A DNA stretch of 64,000 bases from Orobanche coerulescens (lineage: Eukaryota > Streptophyta > Magnoliopsida > Lamiales > Orobanchaceae), in NCBI GenBank assembly GCA_033398695.1, contig CM065802.1, positions 203,069,096 through 203,133,095 of the forward strand, in the 5' to 3' direction. The notes below the pieces were generated by a model, which saw nothing but the letters and a program-made list of their open reading frames with translations, made no database searches and was not told where the DNA came from. Shown piece by piece: positions 35,000-47,684 of this stretch. Numbering within the stretch: position 1 is the first letter of the stretch; each line of letters opens with the position of its first letter. The translations under genes were made by a program, and so were the position numbers.

Positions 35000-36292
35000 A
35001 TGTTGAGAGGAGGTCGTGGACGCGGACGCGGTCGTGGACGCGGACGTGGAAATGCGAGACAAGAAGAGTCGGTATCTATCCCAGAGATAACCGCTAGTCG
35101 AACGGATTCCCATTCCGGGGGACAGCAGGGATCGACAAATAATAATGCAGATCCTAACGTGCCGGGAGTGCTTCACAGTGGTTGCCAGATAAACCAGTTT
35201 GCTCAAGTTGTGGATCGCATGCAGACGGCGATGGGACAGCAGCATAACGTGGAAAATCGAGGAGATAAATGGCTTACCAAAGTGATTAAATTGCACCCTC
35301 CGAAATTTGACGGTTCTGCCGAGACGCTTTCTTGGGATCACTGGCTGAAGGAATTAGAAAAGATTTTTGCAGGGATTAACTGTCCTAACGATAGGAAGGT
35401 TCCTGGCCGCCAAGATCTTCCGACAGGGGAGGCTTTCGATCGGTGGGAGGCCATTCGACCGGAGGAGCACAATGTTGACTCGGACGGAATTCAAATTGAT
35501 GATGGAGGCGCAGATTGTCCTCGCTTGATTAGAGAAGCTCGAGTTCGGGAGTTTTTCTCACCACAAAATTCGGAAGCATCTGTGACGGACGTGATTAAGA
35601 CCTTTAATCACCAGCTGACTTATGTGCGCCACTTGGTCAGGACCGAGGCGGAAAGGATTTTCCATTTTGACATGCGAATGAATCCGGAAATTCAGCAATA
35701 TATGTCCGGATTTGATTGTACCACCTTGCGACAGTATCAGGACAAGGCGTTGGCCTATGATATGAAGGAGGCAGCAGTAGAGAAATCGACGGAAGCAAAG
35801 AAACAGAAGGTGTCTGGCAACTTCACGGAGAATAAGAGTAGCGGGCCCCGCTGGGGTCAGTCCTCTTTTCACTCATCCAGGAGACCTCCGCATCCTTCTC
35901 GAGGTGGAAAGAAGTTCCGGGCAGCACCAACTGTTTCAGACGCAGGGAAGAAGTGTTATAACTGTGGCAAAGCGGGACATGTTCGACGTGATTGTTTCGC
36001 GCCTGCTGTGGCCTGTTTCGAGTGTGGACAGGAAGGACATCACGCAACATTTTGTGGGAATGCGACCCGATCTTTTGGTACTCGCACTCCAGCTCCAGTT
36101 CCGAAGGAGACGAGTGTGAACCAGACGCAGCAGAGTGGATTTCAGCAGCAGAATGTTGGGAAGAGAGAGACATCCAGTGCTGGGTCCGTTCCTCTGCGTG
36201 CATTTAAAATGAGGAAATCGATGATCGAACACCTTGTTGCATCGTGCACAATTCAGATCGCTTTTGCAACCGCTAGTGTTTTATTCGATTAG
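35000..36292 (+). pseudogene. Gypsy-1 gag, double zinc knuckle
   Basis: ATG at 35000 (MLRGGRG) followed by (GR)n, then the gag core (WLTKVIKLHPPKFDG, SWDHWLKELEKIF). Two CCHC knuckles follow: CYNCGKAGHVRRDC (about 35953-35994) and CFECGQEGHHATFC (about 36013-36054). The frame is open to 36292, where it runs into the protease and stops at VLFD; a one-base loss at the protease active site is the simplest reading. Nearly intact as a gag. Confidence 0.88.
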
Positions 36293-39200
36293 GAGCTACA
36301 CATTCTTTTGTATCATTGAACTGTAAATCGTTTGAAAATCTCGTGCTTATTTGATTGTGAACCATATGTTGTGGGTTTGCCGAGTGGAGAGAGAATCGTG
36401 GGAACCCTAGAGGCTAGAGATTTTCCAAAGAACTATAGGAGGGAGAGATTGGCTATCGAACCTTATTGTGGTTGACATCTACGGTGACGATTTAATTCTC
36501 GGAGACGATTGGCTCAACCGTTATGGAGCTATTCAATTACCGAGAGAGAGTCATTTCTATCATTGCCGATGACGGATCGAACACTTATTCCGAGGATGGA
36601 GACCAGAAGCTCGGGAAAATTGATCAAAGCAATGAAAGCCGTGAAATTATCAAGGGGATGTCACGGACTTTGGTGCTATGCCATGAGGAAAGAGGAAGGA
36701 GTAGAGCTCTCGTCTATTTCGATTGGGAATGAGTTCTCGATGTATTTCTGACGAACTACAGGTTACCTCCGCAGAGAGAAGTGGAATTCACTATCGAATT
36801 AGAGCACGGAGCAGCCTCCTATTTCAGTGGCACCAGACCGCATGGCGCCAACCGAGATGTATGAACTCAAGAAGCAACTGGAGGAATTGTTACAGAAGGG
36901 CTATATCCAACCTAGTGTTTCTCCTTGAGGAGCGCCCGTTCTCTTTGTCCGGAAGAAAGACGGATCTCTCGGACTGTGTATTGATTACAGGGAGCTCAAT
37001 AAGATGACGATCAAGAATAAGTACCCTATACCTCGGATCGACGACTTGTTTGATCAACTGCAAGGGGCGAGGGTATTCTCGAAGATTGACTTGCGATCAG
37101 GATACCACCAGTTGAGAATTAAGGAATCAGATATACCAAAATCGCTTGATCCCAGACGGCATTATGAATTCGTAGTAATGCCGTTTGGACTTACCAATGC
37201 TCCTGCGGTGTTCATGCAATTGATGAATCGGGTATTCTTGGAATACTTGGATAAATTTGTGGTCGTCTTCATTGATTACATCTTGATATATTCGAAGAAC
37301 GCAGAGGAGCATGCCGAACATTTGCATGTGGTTTTGAGCACTTTGAGGAAGGAATAGCTGTATGCAAAGTTTTCAAAATGCGAATTCTGGCTTAAGGAAG
37401 TAACTTTCCTTGGGCATGTGATATCACCGACGAGTTCGTGTGGACCCAAGAAAGTCAAGCAATCTTGGAATGGGAAGATCCTAATAATGTGAAAGAAGTC
37501 CGGAGTTTCTTAGGACTTGCGGGATATTATCGCCGCTTTGTAGAGGGATTTTCCAAGATCTCTCGTCCGCTCACTCAGCTGTTACAGAAAACTCAAAAGT
37601 TTAAGTGGGATGAGAAATGCCAGGCTGGTTTTGATGAGCTTAAGAAGAGACTGATGACAGCACCTATATTAGCATTACCAGATGGAACTGATGGATACAT
37701 GGTTTACTGACGCTTCAAATCGTGGTGCAGGGATGTGTGTTGATGCAAAAGGATAAGGTGATTGCCTATGCTTCTCGGCAATTGAAACCGTATGAGGTTA
37801 ATTACCCGACTCATGATCTGGAGCTAGCAGCTGTGGTCTTTGCCTTGAAAATTTGGCGACATTATTTGTACGGAACTCATTGTCAAATCTTTACATACCA
37901 TAAGAGCCTCAAGTACATTTTCAGTCAGAAAGAATTAAACATGAGGCAGAGAAGGTGGCTGGAATTGATCAAGGATTACGACTTGGAGATTCTCTATCAT
38001 CCGGGGAAAGCAAACGTAGTAGCCGATGCTTTGAGCCGTAAACCTGTTTCTCTTCGAGTGTTGGAAGCACTTACGTCCCAAACTAGTATTTAACGAGAAC
38101 TGATCCGCGAGGGGATTGAAGTATGGGCACCAGGAATCCAAGGGCAACTTTATGTGATGGAACTGACTTCATCACTAGTCGAGGAGATCAAGTCTAAACA
38201 ATTGAACGATTCTCTGATCCTTCGATTATGTGACGAAGTAAAGAAAGAAAAAGCCCGAGGATTCGTGATACAAGATGATGGAGTTCTGAGATTTCAGAGT
38301 CGACTTTGCGTTCCCGATGATGATGATTTGAGAAGGACTATTCTGAAGGAAGCTCACAGCGCGCCCTATTCTATTCACCCGGGCAGCAGTAAGATGTATA
38401 AGGATTTAAAACAAAACTTCTGGTGGGGGAATATGAAGAAGGACGTAGCAGAGTATGTTTCGAGGTGTTTGACTTGTCAGCAGGTTAAGATCGAACATCA
38501 GCGACTGCTAGGAATGTTAAAGCCGCTTCCGATCCCTGAATGGAAGTGGGAGGACATCTCGATGGATTTCATCACCAGTATGCCAAGGACTAGAACGGGA
38601 ATGAACATGATTTGGGTTGTAGTTGATCGACTAACCAAGTCGGCTCATTTCCTAGGGATTATAGATACATGGGGACCCGAGAGATTGGCGCGAGTATTTA
38701 TTGCGGAGATAGTCAGATTGCATGGGACGCCGAAGACCATTATTTCGGATCGAGATGCCATTTCGTGTCACACTTCTGGAAAGCAGTTCACAAGGCTTTG
38801 GGGACTGAGCTCAACTTTAGCACGACTTATCATCCCCAAACGGACGGTCAGTTCGAAAGGACTATACAAATAGTAGAAGACATGCTTAGAGCTTGTGCAT
38901 TAGATTGGTCAACTGATTGGGAAGTTCACTTGCCCTTGATTGAATTCACTTATAATAATAGTTGGCATGCTTCTATCAAAATGGCACCATTTGAAGCTTT
39001 GTACGGAAGAAGATGTCGATCACCCCTGTGTTGGGATGATTCTTCGGATTTGATCGGGACGGAACCGGAATTGATTATTCAAACTAAAGAGAAGGTAGCT
39101 TTGATTCGAGAAAGATTGTTGACTGCCCAGAGTCGACAAAAATCTTATGCAGATATACGTCGTCGCCCTCTAGAGTTCGACGCTGGGGACCATGTACTAT

Positions 39201-39602
39201 TGAAGGTGTCTCCTACACGAGGGATTTTCCGTTTTGAGAGGAGAGGCAAGCTTAGTCCGAGATATATCGGACCATTTGAGATCCTCGAGAGAGTTGGAGA
39301 TTTAGCATACAGGTTGGCCTTACCGCCATCGCTGAGTCACGTTCACAATGTGTTTCACGTATCCCAATTGCGGAAGTATGTACTGCACCCACCACATCAT
39401 TGATTTCGACGAGATCGAGATAGCTAATGATGGCACCTTCGAAGAGAGACCAATCAAGATACTTGAGAGCCGGATCAAACAATTGAGGAATAAACCAATA
39501 CACTTGGTTAAAGTACAATGGTCACGACACGGAGTCGAAGAGGCCACTTGGGAAACGGAGGACAGTATGAAGGCTAGATATCCAGAGTTGTTTTCATCTT
39601 AA
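36293..39602 (+). pseudogene. Gypsy-1 pol, heavily broken
   Basis: Remnants in order: protease (GATHSF), RT ([18 protein letters not shown] to [10 protein letters not shown]), RNase H ([31 protein letters not shown] where the family has TDHKS), integrase (CLTCQQ, MDFITSMP, SDRDA) and chromodomain ([16 protein letters not shown], stop at 39600-39602). Breaks include a TAG at 37355-37357, TGA near 37708, TAA near 38091 and a frameshift inside integrase near 38755. The RT active site FIDD is FIDY and the RNase H D of TDH is Y, so both catalytic centres are lost. Confidence 0.9.
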
Positions 39603-39637
39603 GTTTCGGGACGAAACTTCTTTTTAGGGAGGAAGGA

Positions 39638-41983
39638 TGTAATACCCGAGATTTCTGACTTGTATTTGGAACTTGTGATATTGTAATCGTTGTACTTGAT
39701 CTGAGTATTATTCTCCGTATTTCATAATTCGATGTTGTCGAGCGTATGATTTCATGTATGTAATTTACAAATTGTAATTCTGCGCATGTAGCGCATGCTA
39801 TCGGCTATGTGTAGCGTACGCTAACATAGACTCAATAGCGCACGCTACAAAGGATTATTAGCGCACGCTATGTGTGGTCAATTTGATTGAGACGTGCGGT
39901 AGGTGAGATCTGGCCAGGGGACCCCTGTCGGATCGTGTCGGGATGAACCTGGACAGATTTTGGGAAAAGCCAAGTCAACGCCTTAGCGCACGCTACAGGT
40001 ATATGCGTAGCGCACGCTAAGTGCTGAATACAGTTAAGTCAGTGAGCCGTTAGCGCACGCTACGAGCAGGGTCTAGCACGCGCTAATAGCCATTTCTTAT
40101 AAATAGGACAACATCCTATTCATGATTTCAGTTCTTTCTTCTCCCATTACCCGAATTCTTACACTTAGAACATAACTTCCTCCATCTTAAACACTCCATA
40201 TCAACATCCTAGCTCGTGATTGAAGATCGTACATCGTTGGAGATTGGTGTTCAAGCCTTCGGTGTTTGATTGCTTCGATTTCCTCCGTGTTCTTCACTAC
40301 CTTGAGGTAGGTGATTCTTCACCGATGTTAGTATTGACGTTGATCATGTTTTGATAGCCAGTATTTCGTTTATAATTGGTCATCACACGTTAGAAGGATA
40401 CTTTTGACGTATCGACACTATATATCGTTTGAACCTTTGAACCATCTTAGTATTTGGACTCCTTAGCATTATCAAATCGATTTATGATCAGTAAACGGAT
40501 ATTACCCAGTTGTTACGTTTTATACTTTGGAATCATGCGTTTTGGAACGTAGGACGAATGGAACTTAGAATATTTCTTGAAGATCGTAGATGAATTATGA
40601 TGTTGAGATGATTATCCGTATATTTGTATCTCATAATCAAAGAAATTCCACAAACCTTATTAGCATGATATGCTCGAGGATGACTTGTATTATCACCATA
40701 GAATTCATGAGTTCATCACCATTCAACCCAGTTTTCTGTTAGCAGTATTCTGCCATGCAAGATTAGCGCATGCTAACATACGTTAGTTAACGTGCGCTAT
40801 CGGGGTTGAGTTAACGCACAATACGTACGTAACGTTCGTTATGTATCATCCGATTCAAACTGTCAGTCTGTGGCTAGCGCACGCTAGTCTTATACGATAG
40901 CGTACGCTAACAGGCCGGCTTAGCGCACATTACGTAGAGTACGTAGCGCACGCTAAGCAGTCCAGGCAGATTGTTTATTTTGAGCTTTTCGGCCGTAGAC
41001 CGAATTGTTAGGCCATCGTTCGACTTGAGATGATTTGTATATCATTCCTTTTGTTAAGGTTCGAGCTTGTTACGTTGATCGAAGGAGGCGGCCTTCGAGT
41101 GTGTTGAGATCATTGAAGTGTTTCGTTCTTGCCATTTTCGAGGCAAGTATCATATGTCAAGTTCGATTTATATTGAAACTTTGATCATGCTTGTGGTTTT
41201 GTTCATGTTGTTGAATATGAGATATATTCTGAAATTTCTCGTGGTATTTGTTGTTATTTGTTCGTATTGATGAACATATTGAAATGCATATATGTATGCA
41301 TAGTTGATTGATTTATGATATAAATGATCCGAGGGGATCATGAGGATCTATGCTGAGGGCGCTGGATCGAATGTCCACCATGCGTTGGTCCGGCGGGATC
41401 ATCATGGTGATCTATGCTGAGGGCGCTGGATCGCTGGACGGGTTTTCCACCATGCGTTGGTCCGACGGGATCATCATGGTCTATACCAAGGGCGCTGGAT
41501 CGCTGGATTACCCTGTACTGTGTTGATGGAATCATGAGGATTCGCATCGTTGGATTCCGGTAGCGGAAGTCCATTTTGCATGTTTTATGATCTATTGATG
41601 ATTTATGTATTACGATACTTGTACTAGCATTGTTTTGCTAACCCCTTCGGGGGTGGACATTGTTTTGATGTTCAGGTAGCCGAGGAGCGGGGAAGCAACC
41701 ACAGTACCGACAGGACGATGAAATGGCTCAGTGATGTGGTTGATGTTTATTGTTATTGTGATTTGTCTACTTGGTCTATTTAGTACTCGAGTACGTCTGT
41801 TTTAATAATGTCCTTTCGATATGGTTGTATAAGTTAACTCATTTGATCAGTTGAATCAAATCTGTATTTGAACTTCAGTTGTCGATTGGTTTATATTTAC
41901 ACTCTTTTTAAAATTAGCCTTGTAAATCCTTACCTAAAGGGTTTACGGCGCTGTAATTATTCCGAATATCTCGGGGTGTTACA
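39638..41983 (+). repeat. Gypsy-1 3' LTR
   Basis: 2346 bp, TGTAATACCC to GGGTGTTACA. It carries TAGCGCACGCTA-type palindromes (39786-40085) before TATAAATA (40098-40105), a second cluster near 40760-40960, tandem GGGCGCTGGATCG units (about 41335-41510), and the intact ACTTGTACTAGC...GCTAACCCCTTCGGGGG motif at 41617-41656. Confidence 0.93.
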
Positions 41984-41988
41984 AACAC

Positions 41989-43721
41989 GACCAGTTCGTT
42001 TACCGACTACTTGCGGATGCAACTGAGGACGTATACCCATTTCCTTTAAGTCTTGACGAGCCTGGACACCATCCTTTGTTTTGTGTTTAACATTGAGAAG
42101 TGTGCCGATCACACTATCGCAAACATTTTTTTCGACATGCATAACATCTATGCAATGTCTAACATCTAGATGTCTCCAAAGAAGGAAGATCAAAAATATT
42201 GACCTCTTCTTCCAAATGTTTGTCATGTGACCTTCTTTTAGTTTTTCCAAATATAGTATTTATGTTCTTCACACGATCGTACACTTGCTCACCTGTTAAG
42301 GGCATCAGCGCAAGTCCATTTTCTGGGAATCCATTAAAAGCTTTTCGCAATCTACGATACGGGTGATGGTGACTGAGAAACCTCCGATGTTGAGTGTAAA
42401 ATCTTTTATTTCCATGTTTCAACTGGATGTAGCTTGTGTTTTCTTCACATATAGGACATGCATGATGTCCCTTCACACTATATCCACTCAAGTTTCCATA
42501 TGCAGGAAAGTCATTAATCGTACAAAATAACATTGCACGCAACTTGAAACTTTGCTGGCGGTAACCATCAAACACGTAAATCCCTTCATCCCACATCATT
42601 CTCAAGTCATCAATCAACGGACTTAGATAAACATCTATGTCATTTCCTGGTTGTTTTGGTCCTGAAATCATCATTGACAACATAACGTACTTCCGTTTCA
42701 TACATAACCAATGAGGTAGATTATATATCACAAGTAAAACAGGCCAAGAGCTATGCTTGGTGCTTAAGTTACCGAACGGATTCATTCTATCTGTGGAAAG
42801 TCCAAGCCTAAGGTTTCTTGCGTCACTCCCAAAATTTGGAAATAAATGATCTATTTTCTTCCATTGTGCATCAGCTGGATGACGAATTAGCCCGTCGCAT
42901 TTTCTCTCATTTGTGTGCCATGTGAGATTCTTTGCATCATCTCTATTAGCAAACAATCGCTTGAACCTTGGAACAATCGGAAGATACCATAACACCTTCG
43001 CGGGAGGTCCTTGTTGTGTGTTCTCTCCATCATTCTTCACTTTGTATCGTGATACCCCACACCTAGGACAGTTATGCAATTTTTCAAACTCTTTTCTGTA
43101 CAGTATGCAATCATTGGGACAAGCGTGTATTTTTTTATACTCCATACCCATTGGACACAAAACCTTCTTCGCCTCATAGGTACGCTTAGGCAATGTATTG
43201 CCTGTTGGTAGCATCTCATTCATCAACTGGAGCAATTCGGTGAAACTTTTGTCACTCCACCCATTTATTGCCTTCAAATTAACCAGCTTCAACACGGAAG
43301 ATAGACGTGTGAAATTTTCACACGCCAGATACAATGGAGTCTCTGAATCACTTTTCAATGCATCATAAACATGAGCTCTTTGAAATGATTCTTGTCCGAC
43401 ATCACGAATCATTTCTTCAAATTGATCACCATCTATATCTACATGAGTGTTTCCAGTTGGAACATCTACTATTTCGCCATGCCATATCCACACCGTATAG
43501 TTGGTGTTTATCCCCTCACAAACAAGATGTTCACGAATTGTGTCAGCCTCATGTCGTCTCCCATTCATACACTTCACACAAGGGCAAAAGTATCGTTCAT
43601 CGGGTTCCAAGCGATGTTGTCGAGCAAATTTAAGAAATTGCTCAATTCCATTGTCATACTCCACACTCTCACGACTTGCATTCATCCAACTTCGATCCAT
43701 TTCTTCTTTTCTGTTACACAT
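41989..43721 (-). pseudogene. CACTA tnp2-type transposase (TNPD), truncated
   Basis: N-terminal and central part of the CACTA transposase, which binds the ends and cuts DNA. ATG at 43721. The N-terminal transposase-associated domain has DRSWM, CPCVKCMNGRR and WIWHGE. The tnp2 domain follows with CPNDCILYRKEF, CPRCGVSRYK, WHTNERKCDGLIRHPADA and HACPICEE. A frameshift near 42215 precedes KKRSIF and RHCIDVMHVEKNVCDS. After VVGKRT the rest of tnp2 is missing; the frame runs into GRVRGIGFG at the site where Gypsy-1 is inserted, so a deletion had fused it to the downstream ORF. Confidence 0.9.
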
Positions 43722-43948
43722 ACTATGTTCATCAATTTTCTATTGTTTTGTACAAAGGGGAAGAATTTCATTTCTATATGATTACTAACTGTTTGAAAAT
43801 TGTTTTGACAGAGAGAATGACAAAGGTATGGTAGTCCTATAATTGTTGTTTAAAATAGAAACATGAACGACGGTTGTCAAAATAGAATTAACTGTATACT
43901 ACATCAACTTATGGCTTTGTCAAGATTGCTAGCTCTATCTGCACGAAC

Positions 43949-44046
43949 TGTTGGGAGAAGATCCTTAAGACGAAAGTTAACATCTATCCCAAAGGAAGAA
44001 GATCCTTAAGAAGTTAACCAAAGCTATCCCAAAATAATTCGTGTTC
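43949..44046 (+). repeat. CACTA-internal direct repeat, right copy
   Basis: Collinear with 21485-21583, including the two internal GATCCTTAAG/CTATCCCAAA units, with a few substitutions. Confidence 0.75.
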
Positions 44047-44149
44047 CACAAAATAGTGTTGTCAAAAGCAACACACATAATTAAACACGCACACTCAACT
44101 AAATCGATTAAATTATACGACAAACAAGAAGAAAATAACATGTAAAACT

Positions 44150-44189
44150 ACATTACACACAAACAATACACACAACACAAACAAACACA

Positions 44190-44224
<35 letters not shown>

Positions 44225-44350
44225 CACACACAATACACCCCCACACACACAATACACACACACACACACTGCCACACACAATACACACACACACTGCACG
44301 CACACACACTGCCACACCTATACATGCACATACACACACAACACACACAT
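44150..44350. repeat. CA-rich microsatellite
   Basis: About 200 bp of (CA)n interrupted by CTGC and AATACA units, in the CACTA 5' region. Confidence 0.85.
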
Positions 44351-44562
44351 TAAACATCATACAACAATCCTTAAAAGACTAGATAAAATTACCAAATAGG
44401 AACAAAGAAGAGAGTTCGGAATAATTACCAAATAATTCGCGGTAGTCGATTGCGAAACGCCGAGGAGGTTGCGGGGGTCGCGAGGTCGCTGGAGTTCGTG
44501 GGGGTCACGAGGTCGCCGGAGGTCGCGGGTCGCCTGTGAAAAGTCGCGGAGTCAAGCGTAGG

Positions 44563-44606
44563 AAGAAAGAAAGGAAAAAAGAAGAAAGAAAGAAAGAAAG
44601 AAAGAA
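44563..44606. repeat. GAAA microsatellite
   Basis: Imperfect (GAAA)n tract in the CACTA 5' region, next to the right subterminal array. Confidence 0.8.
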
Positions 44607-44630
44607 ACGGGGTGTAATCAAATGGAAGAT

Positions 44631-44906
44631 TAACAGCGGTTTTCAAGTAACCGCTGTTAGAAGAGGAAAACGAACGGCGGTTTTAAAGTAACCGCCGTAA
44701 AAAAGGAAAAATTAACGGCGGTTACTTGAAAACCGCTGTTAATTGGCGGATTTTAACAGCGGGTTGGCAAAAACCGCCGTTAACTTCTTAATTTAACAGC
44801 GGTTTCTTTTTTAACCGCTGTTAATTTTTCATAATATTTACGAACCGTGCCACCGCACAAATTTAACAGCGGTTTTAAGATAACCGCTGTTAATTGTCCG
44901 CTGTTA
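44631..44906. repeat. CACTA subterminal inverted-repeat array, right
   Basis: About ten AACAGCGGTT/AACCGCTGTT units, several paired as hairpins, mirroring 18832-19160. Confidence 0.85.
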
Positions 44907-45863
44907 AATGGGTATTTTGTAGTAGTGAAAATCACATGTGGAACAAACGCGAGACTCAACGTTTCACTCCTGCCATAATTTTGGACTAAACTTGCCATTC
45001 TCCCTTCATCGCACAGGAGCAAATATGCCTTAGCAGACTGTGGGTGGCCAAAGATCCAACTTGGACAGTTGCATATCGTGCGATTGCAAAAAGAAGAAGA
45101 ATTTACATAACGATAGTTCCAAAAACGGAGAACGTCATGGGAGCAAACAAAGTACTTACAATATACTTTTATGTTACGGAAATTCCGATTTGGATTCTTT
45201 TCTTTGCGTTGGGCGTTCCAAATGACTGGGAGGTGGTAAAACTGATTAACCTAGACATCAATGATTCTACTATTGCGAATATACTTGTCGCATTAATTTA
45301 TGACGCCGATAAAAAGTACGGGGGTTTTTGTAAGGAAGGAAATGCAGTAAAACACATCAACGATCTCATGAAGAGCCGTAAATGTTGAGGAAAAGTACAC
45401 TTCTTTTAGAAAATAGTGTCAAAAGAAATGACACTTGCACAGCGGAATTAGGATAAATATTTTCCCACTATCTGGAATTAAAAAATGAGATATTAAAAAT
45501 AATGAAGACAAGAATTTTACGTGGAAAACCCAAATTGGGAAAAACCACGGGAGGACCTTAGTCTGAAAAACTTCCACTATGACTATAGTAGGATTACAGA
45601 ATTCTCCCTAAATAAATTAGGGGATACACAATCTCTCAATAGGATATCTCTCGAAGTACAAAAATATCTCAAGTAATCAACTTGGAATGACTAAGAAAAT
45701 AGGAAACACTCCTTTTGAGAGAGATAGAAAATACTCTATATTTTTCTCTCGTTTTCTTCTCTCAATACTCTATTTTCTCTATATATTTCACTCTTCTGCA
45801 CTTTTTCTTGCACGTTTGCCTGATTGCTTTGATTAAAGAATGCTCAATTTATAGAGGACTGAG

Positions 45864-46805
45864 TGTTGCTGCCCGAAATATTATCCGGAGATAGATATTG
45901 CTGGAATGGATGGACAAGAAATAAGGTGCGAGAGCACGTCCGAGGGAAGAGAAATAACACAAGATTTGCCGGTTTTGTTAGGCCCGGGCTTGAATGCTCT
46001 CGCGATATGTTATTAATAGGAATACGTTTGAGTACAAATATTAATGTAAGAATGCGATTACAATGAGTGTAAAAGATCCTATGTATCTAGCCGTTGAGTG
46101 CTTGCCGGAAGAACTAGAGTTGCTCTGAGTTCTTGCTCTCGTTTCTGCCGACCGTCTTAGGATTAAGAGGTGATGAGAGTGAGAGAGAAATATGTCCAAA
46201 GTGTATAGCGTTGCCAAGAGATGAAAGCCGAAAAAGCCAAGCCTTTTCCTAAGTGTAGGAAGCCTTCTATTTATAGGAGCTGAGATGCCTTTTTCTGACG
46301 GGCGATCGCCTTCCTTGTAATATAATAAAGGGCGATCGTCTTTTAGCACATGGGCTGTCTGCCTTGAAGTCCGCAGCTGCTGCTGGCAGCCAGCTGTGCG
46401 GTCCAATGAGGAGCCTGCACGCGTCCCGAGTCACTGTCCCGGGCGGTCCCACTTTACACCTTTCGGCGGGTTTGTCGGTAGGTGAGCAGATGGTGACAGG
46501 CTGTGGTCAATGATCCATGTTCTGCGGTGCCTTATCCGGATCTGCACGTGGGTCCTTGCTTCGAGCTTCGGCCTTCACCGACTAGACGGGTGATGGCCTC
46601 GCGTGGCATGAGGCGGTCGTCCTTGGCGGGCACCAGAGTCGATCGCCAGGTGCCAAGAGACGATCACCTTAGATGTCGATCGCTCGGCACTGGGACTTGA
46701 CCTGGGACCCTCGATCGGCTAATCTGCCTTGGCTGTTTGGCTTTGGCTCGGTCGCCTGGTCTCTGTGCCGATCGCCTGTTGAGATGTATAAATCTCGACA
46801 CAACA
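45864..46805 (-). repeat. Tat-like 3' LTR
   Basis: 942 bp, same family as 5718-6652 and 49049-49969. TATAAATA is the complement of 46268-46275; GCGATCGC-type palindromes lie between about 46303 and 46783. Confidence 0.85.
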
Positions 46806-47684
46806 ATTGCCCCCGGCTTGCTCCGATGTTGAAGACATGGGGCGAGGTGGTTCTTACTGGCGATCGCTGAGGATAAGGATGGGCGATCCGTTTGAGTGGA
46901 CTTTGGTCTCGGACTTGGGCAATCTGATCGATTGGCGAGCTATCTTCGGCCTTGTACCTGCAATTTCAAATTTGCCGATCCCTCATAGAAACTTGATAGT
47001 TTCGTCATTGAGGAACCGTGCACAGTCGCGAAGTTCGATGGACCGAACTCCATGACCGTGTCTTGTGCGCGAGCGACATTGTCTGTCTCGTGACTCATTT
47101 TATTGCGAGGGTCCTCCGTTAGGCTGCACCTCGCCTCGTATTTAAACGAAGGGCGTGCGGTCTTGGTCTGGAGGAGTCCTTGCGCGGGGCATCGTCGGGT
47201 TAATCGACTCTACGTCCGCAGCTTGTTAGCATTTTTCTACCTCGGATCGTCATGTAGATGGCAATCCTCGACGGTATATGTTGTGACGGGGTAGGGACGC
47301 GTCGCATTGTCCGGATTCACCATGTTAAATGATGAACCTTTGAGGGCGGGCGAGCGTGTCCATTGATTTGTTTGGAGGGTCCTTCGGCTACGCCTGCCTC
47401 GTATTTAAACGAAGGGCGAGCGATCTCAGCCCAAAGGAACCTTGCATGGCCGAAGCAGTCGGTTCCATCGACCACCAGGACCATGGCTGCACTTTTCTAC
47501 CTCGGATCGTCATGTTAGATGCCGATCCTCGACGGTGTACGTTGTGCGGGGGAGGCGATCTCGTGCCTTAGTCCAACATGTTAGATGATGAACTGTAGGT
47601 GGCGAGTAAGTCCTCCAGTTTTGCTTGATAATGGCGATCGGGTTGGAAGACTGGTGATCGTCGTTCGGTTGCCGACCGCGTTGT

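Larger units (their letters stand above)
23796..41983 (+). mobile_element. Gypsy-1, chromodomain Ty3/gypsy (Tekay-like) in CACTA
   Basis: LTR retrotransposon with TSD AACAC (23791-23795, 41984-41988). LTRs start TGTAATACCC and end GGGTGTTACA. The primer site TGGTATCGGAGC (34764-34775) follows the 5' LTR. Gag with two zinc knuckles and pol in the order protease, RT, RNase H, integrase, chromodomain put it in the chromovirus group. A palindrome at 39601-39619 and a purine tract (39625-39637) precede the 3' LTR. Gypsy-2 is inserted in its 5' LTR. All pol domains carry stops or frameshifts. Confidence 0.94.
43722..44630. other. CACTA 5' region upstream of tnp2
   Basis: Non-coding. It holds the right copy of the 100-bp direct repeat (43949-44046), CA microsatellite (about 44150-44350) and a GAAA tract (about 44563-44606). 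It should contain the tnp2 promoter, but I cannot place it. Confidence 0.6.
18811..44927 (-). mobile_element. CACTA (En/Spm) transposon containing nested gypsy elements
   Basis: It starts CACTACTACAAAA (18811) and ends TTTTGTAGTAGTG (44927), a 13-bp perfect TIR. The TSD is AAA (18808-18810, 44928-44930), confirmed because copy A has the empty site with five A's. Both ends carry subterminal arrays of AACAGCGGTT-type inverted repeats. Its genes read on the minus strand: a truncated tnp2 transposase (41989-43721) and a DUF8039/Ulp1-like ORF (19487-23795). About 18.2 kb of its span is Gypsy-1, so the element itself is roughly 7.9 kb. Confidence 0.95.
17591..45004. mobile_element. Foldback MULE-like element B, split by CACTA
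   Basis: Second copy of the AT-rich foldback element. It begins GGGAGAATGGCAAG and ends with the inverted complement, flanked by TTCATCGCAC (17581-17590 and 45005-45014). The CACTA element at 18811-44927 lies in its right arm, so only 44931-45004 of the terminal arm remains on the right. The element itself is about 1.3 kb. Confidence 0.85.

Noticed and set aside
43334..43788. Plus-strand frames over the 5' part of tnp2
   Set aside because: Antisense shadows of the transposase reading frame; no similarity of their own.
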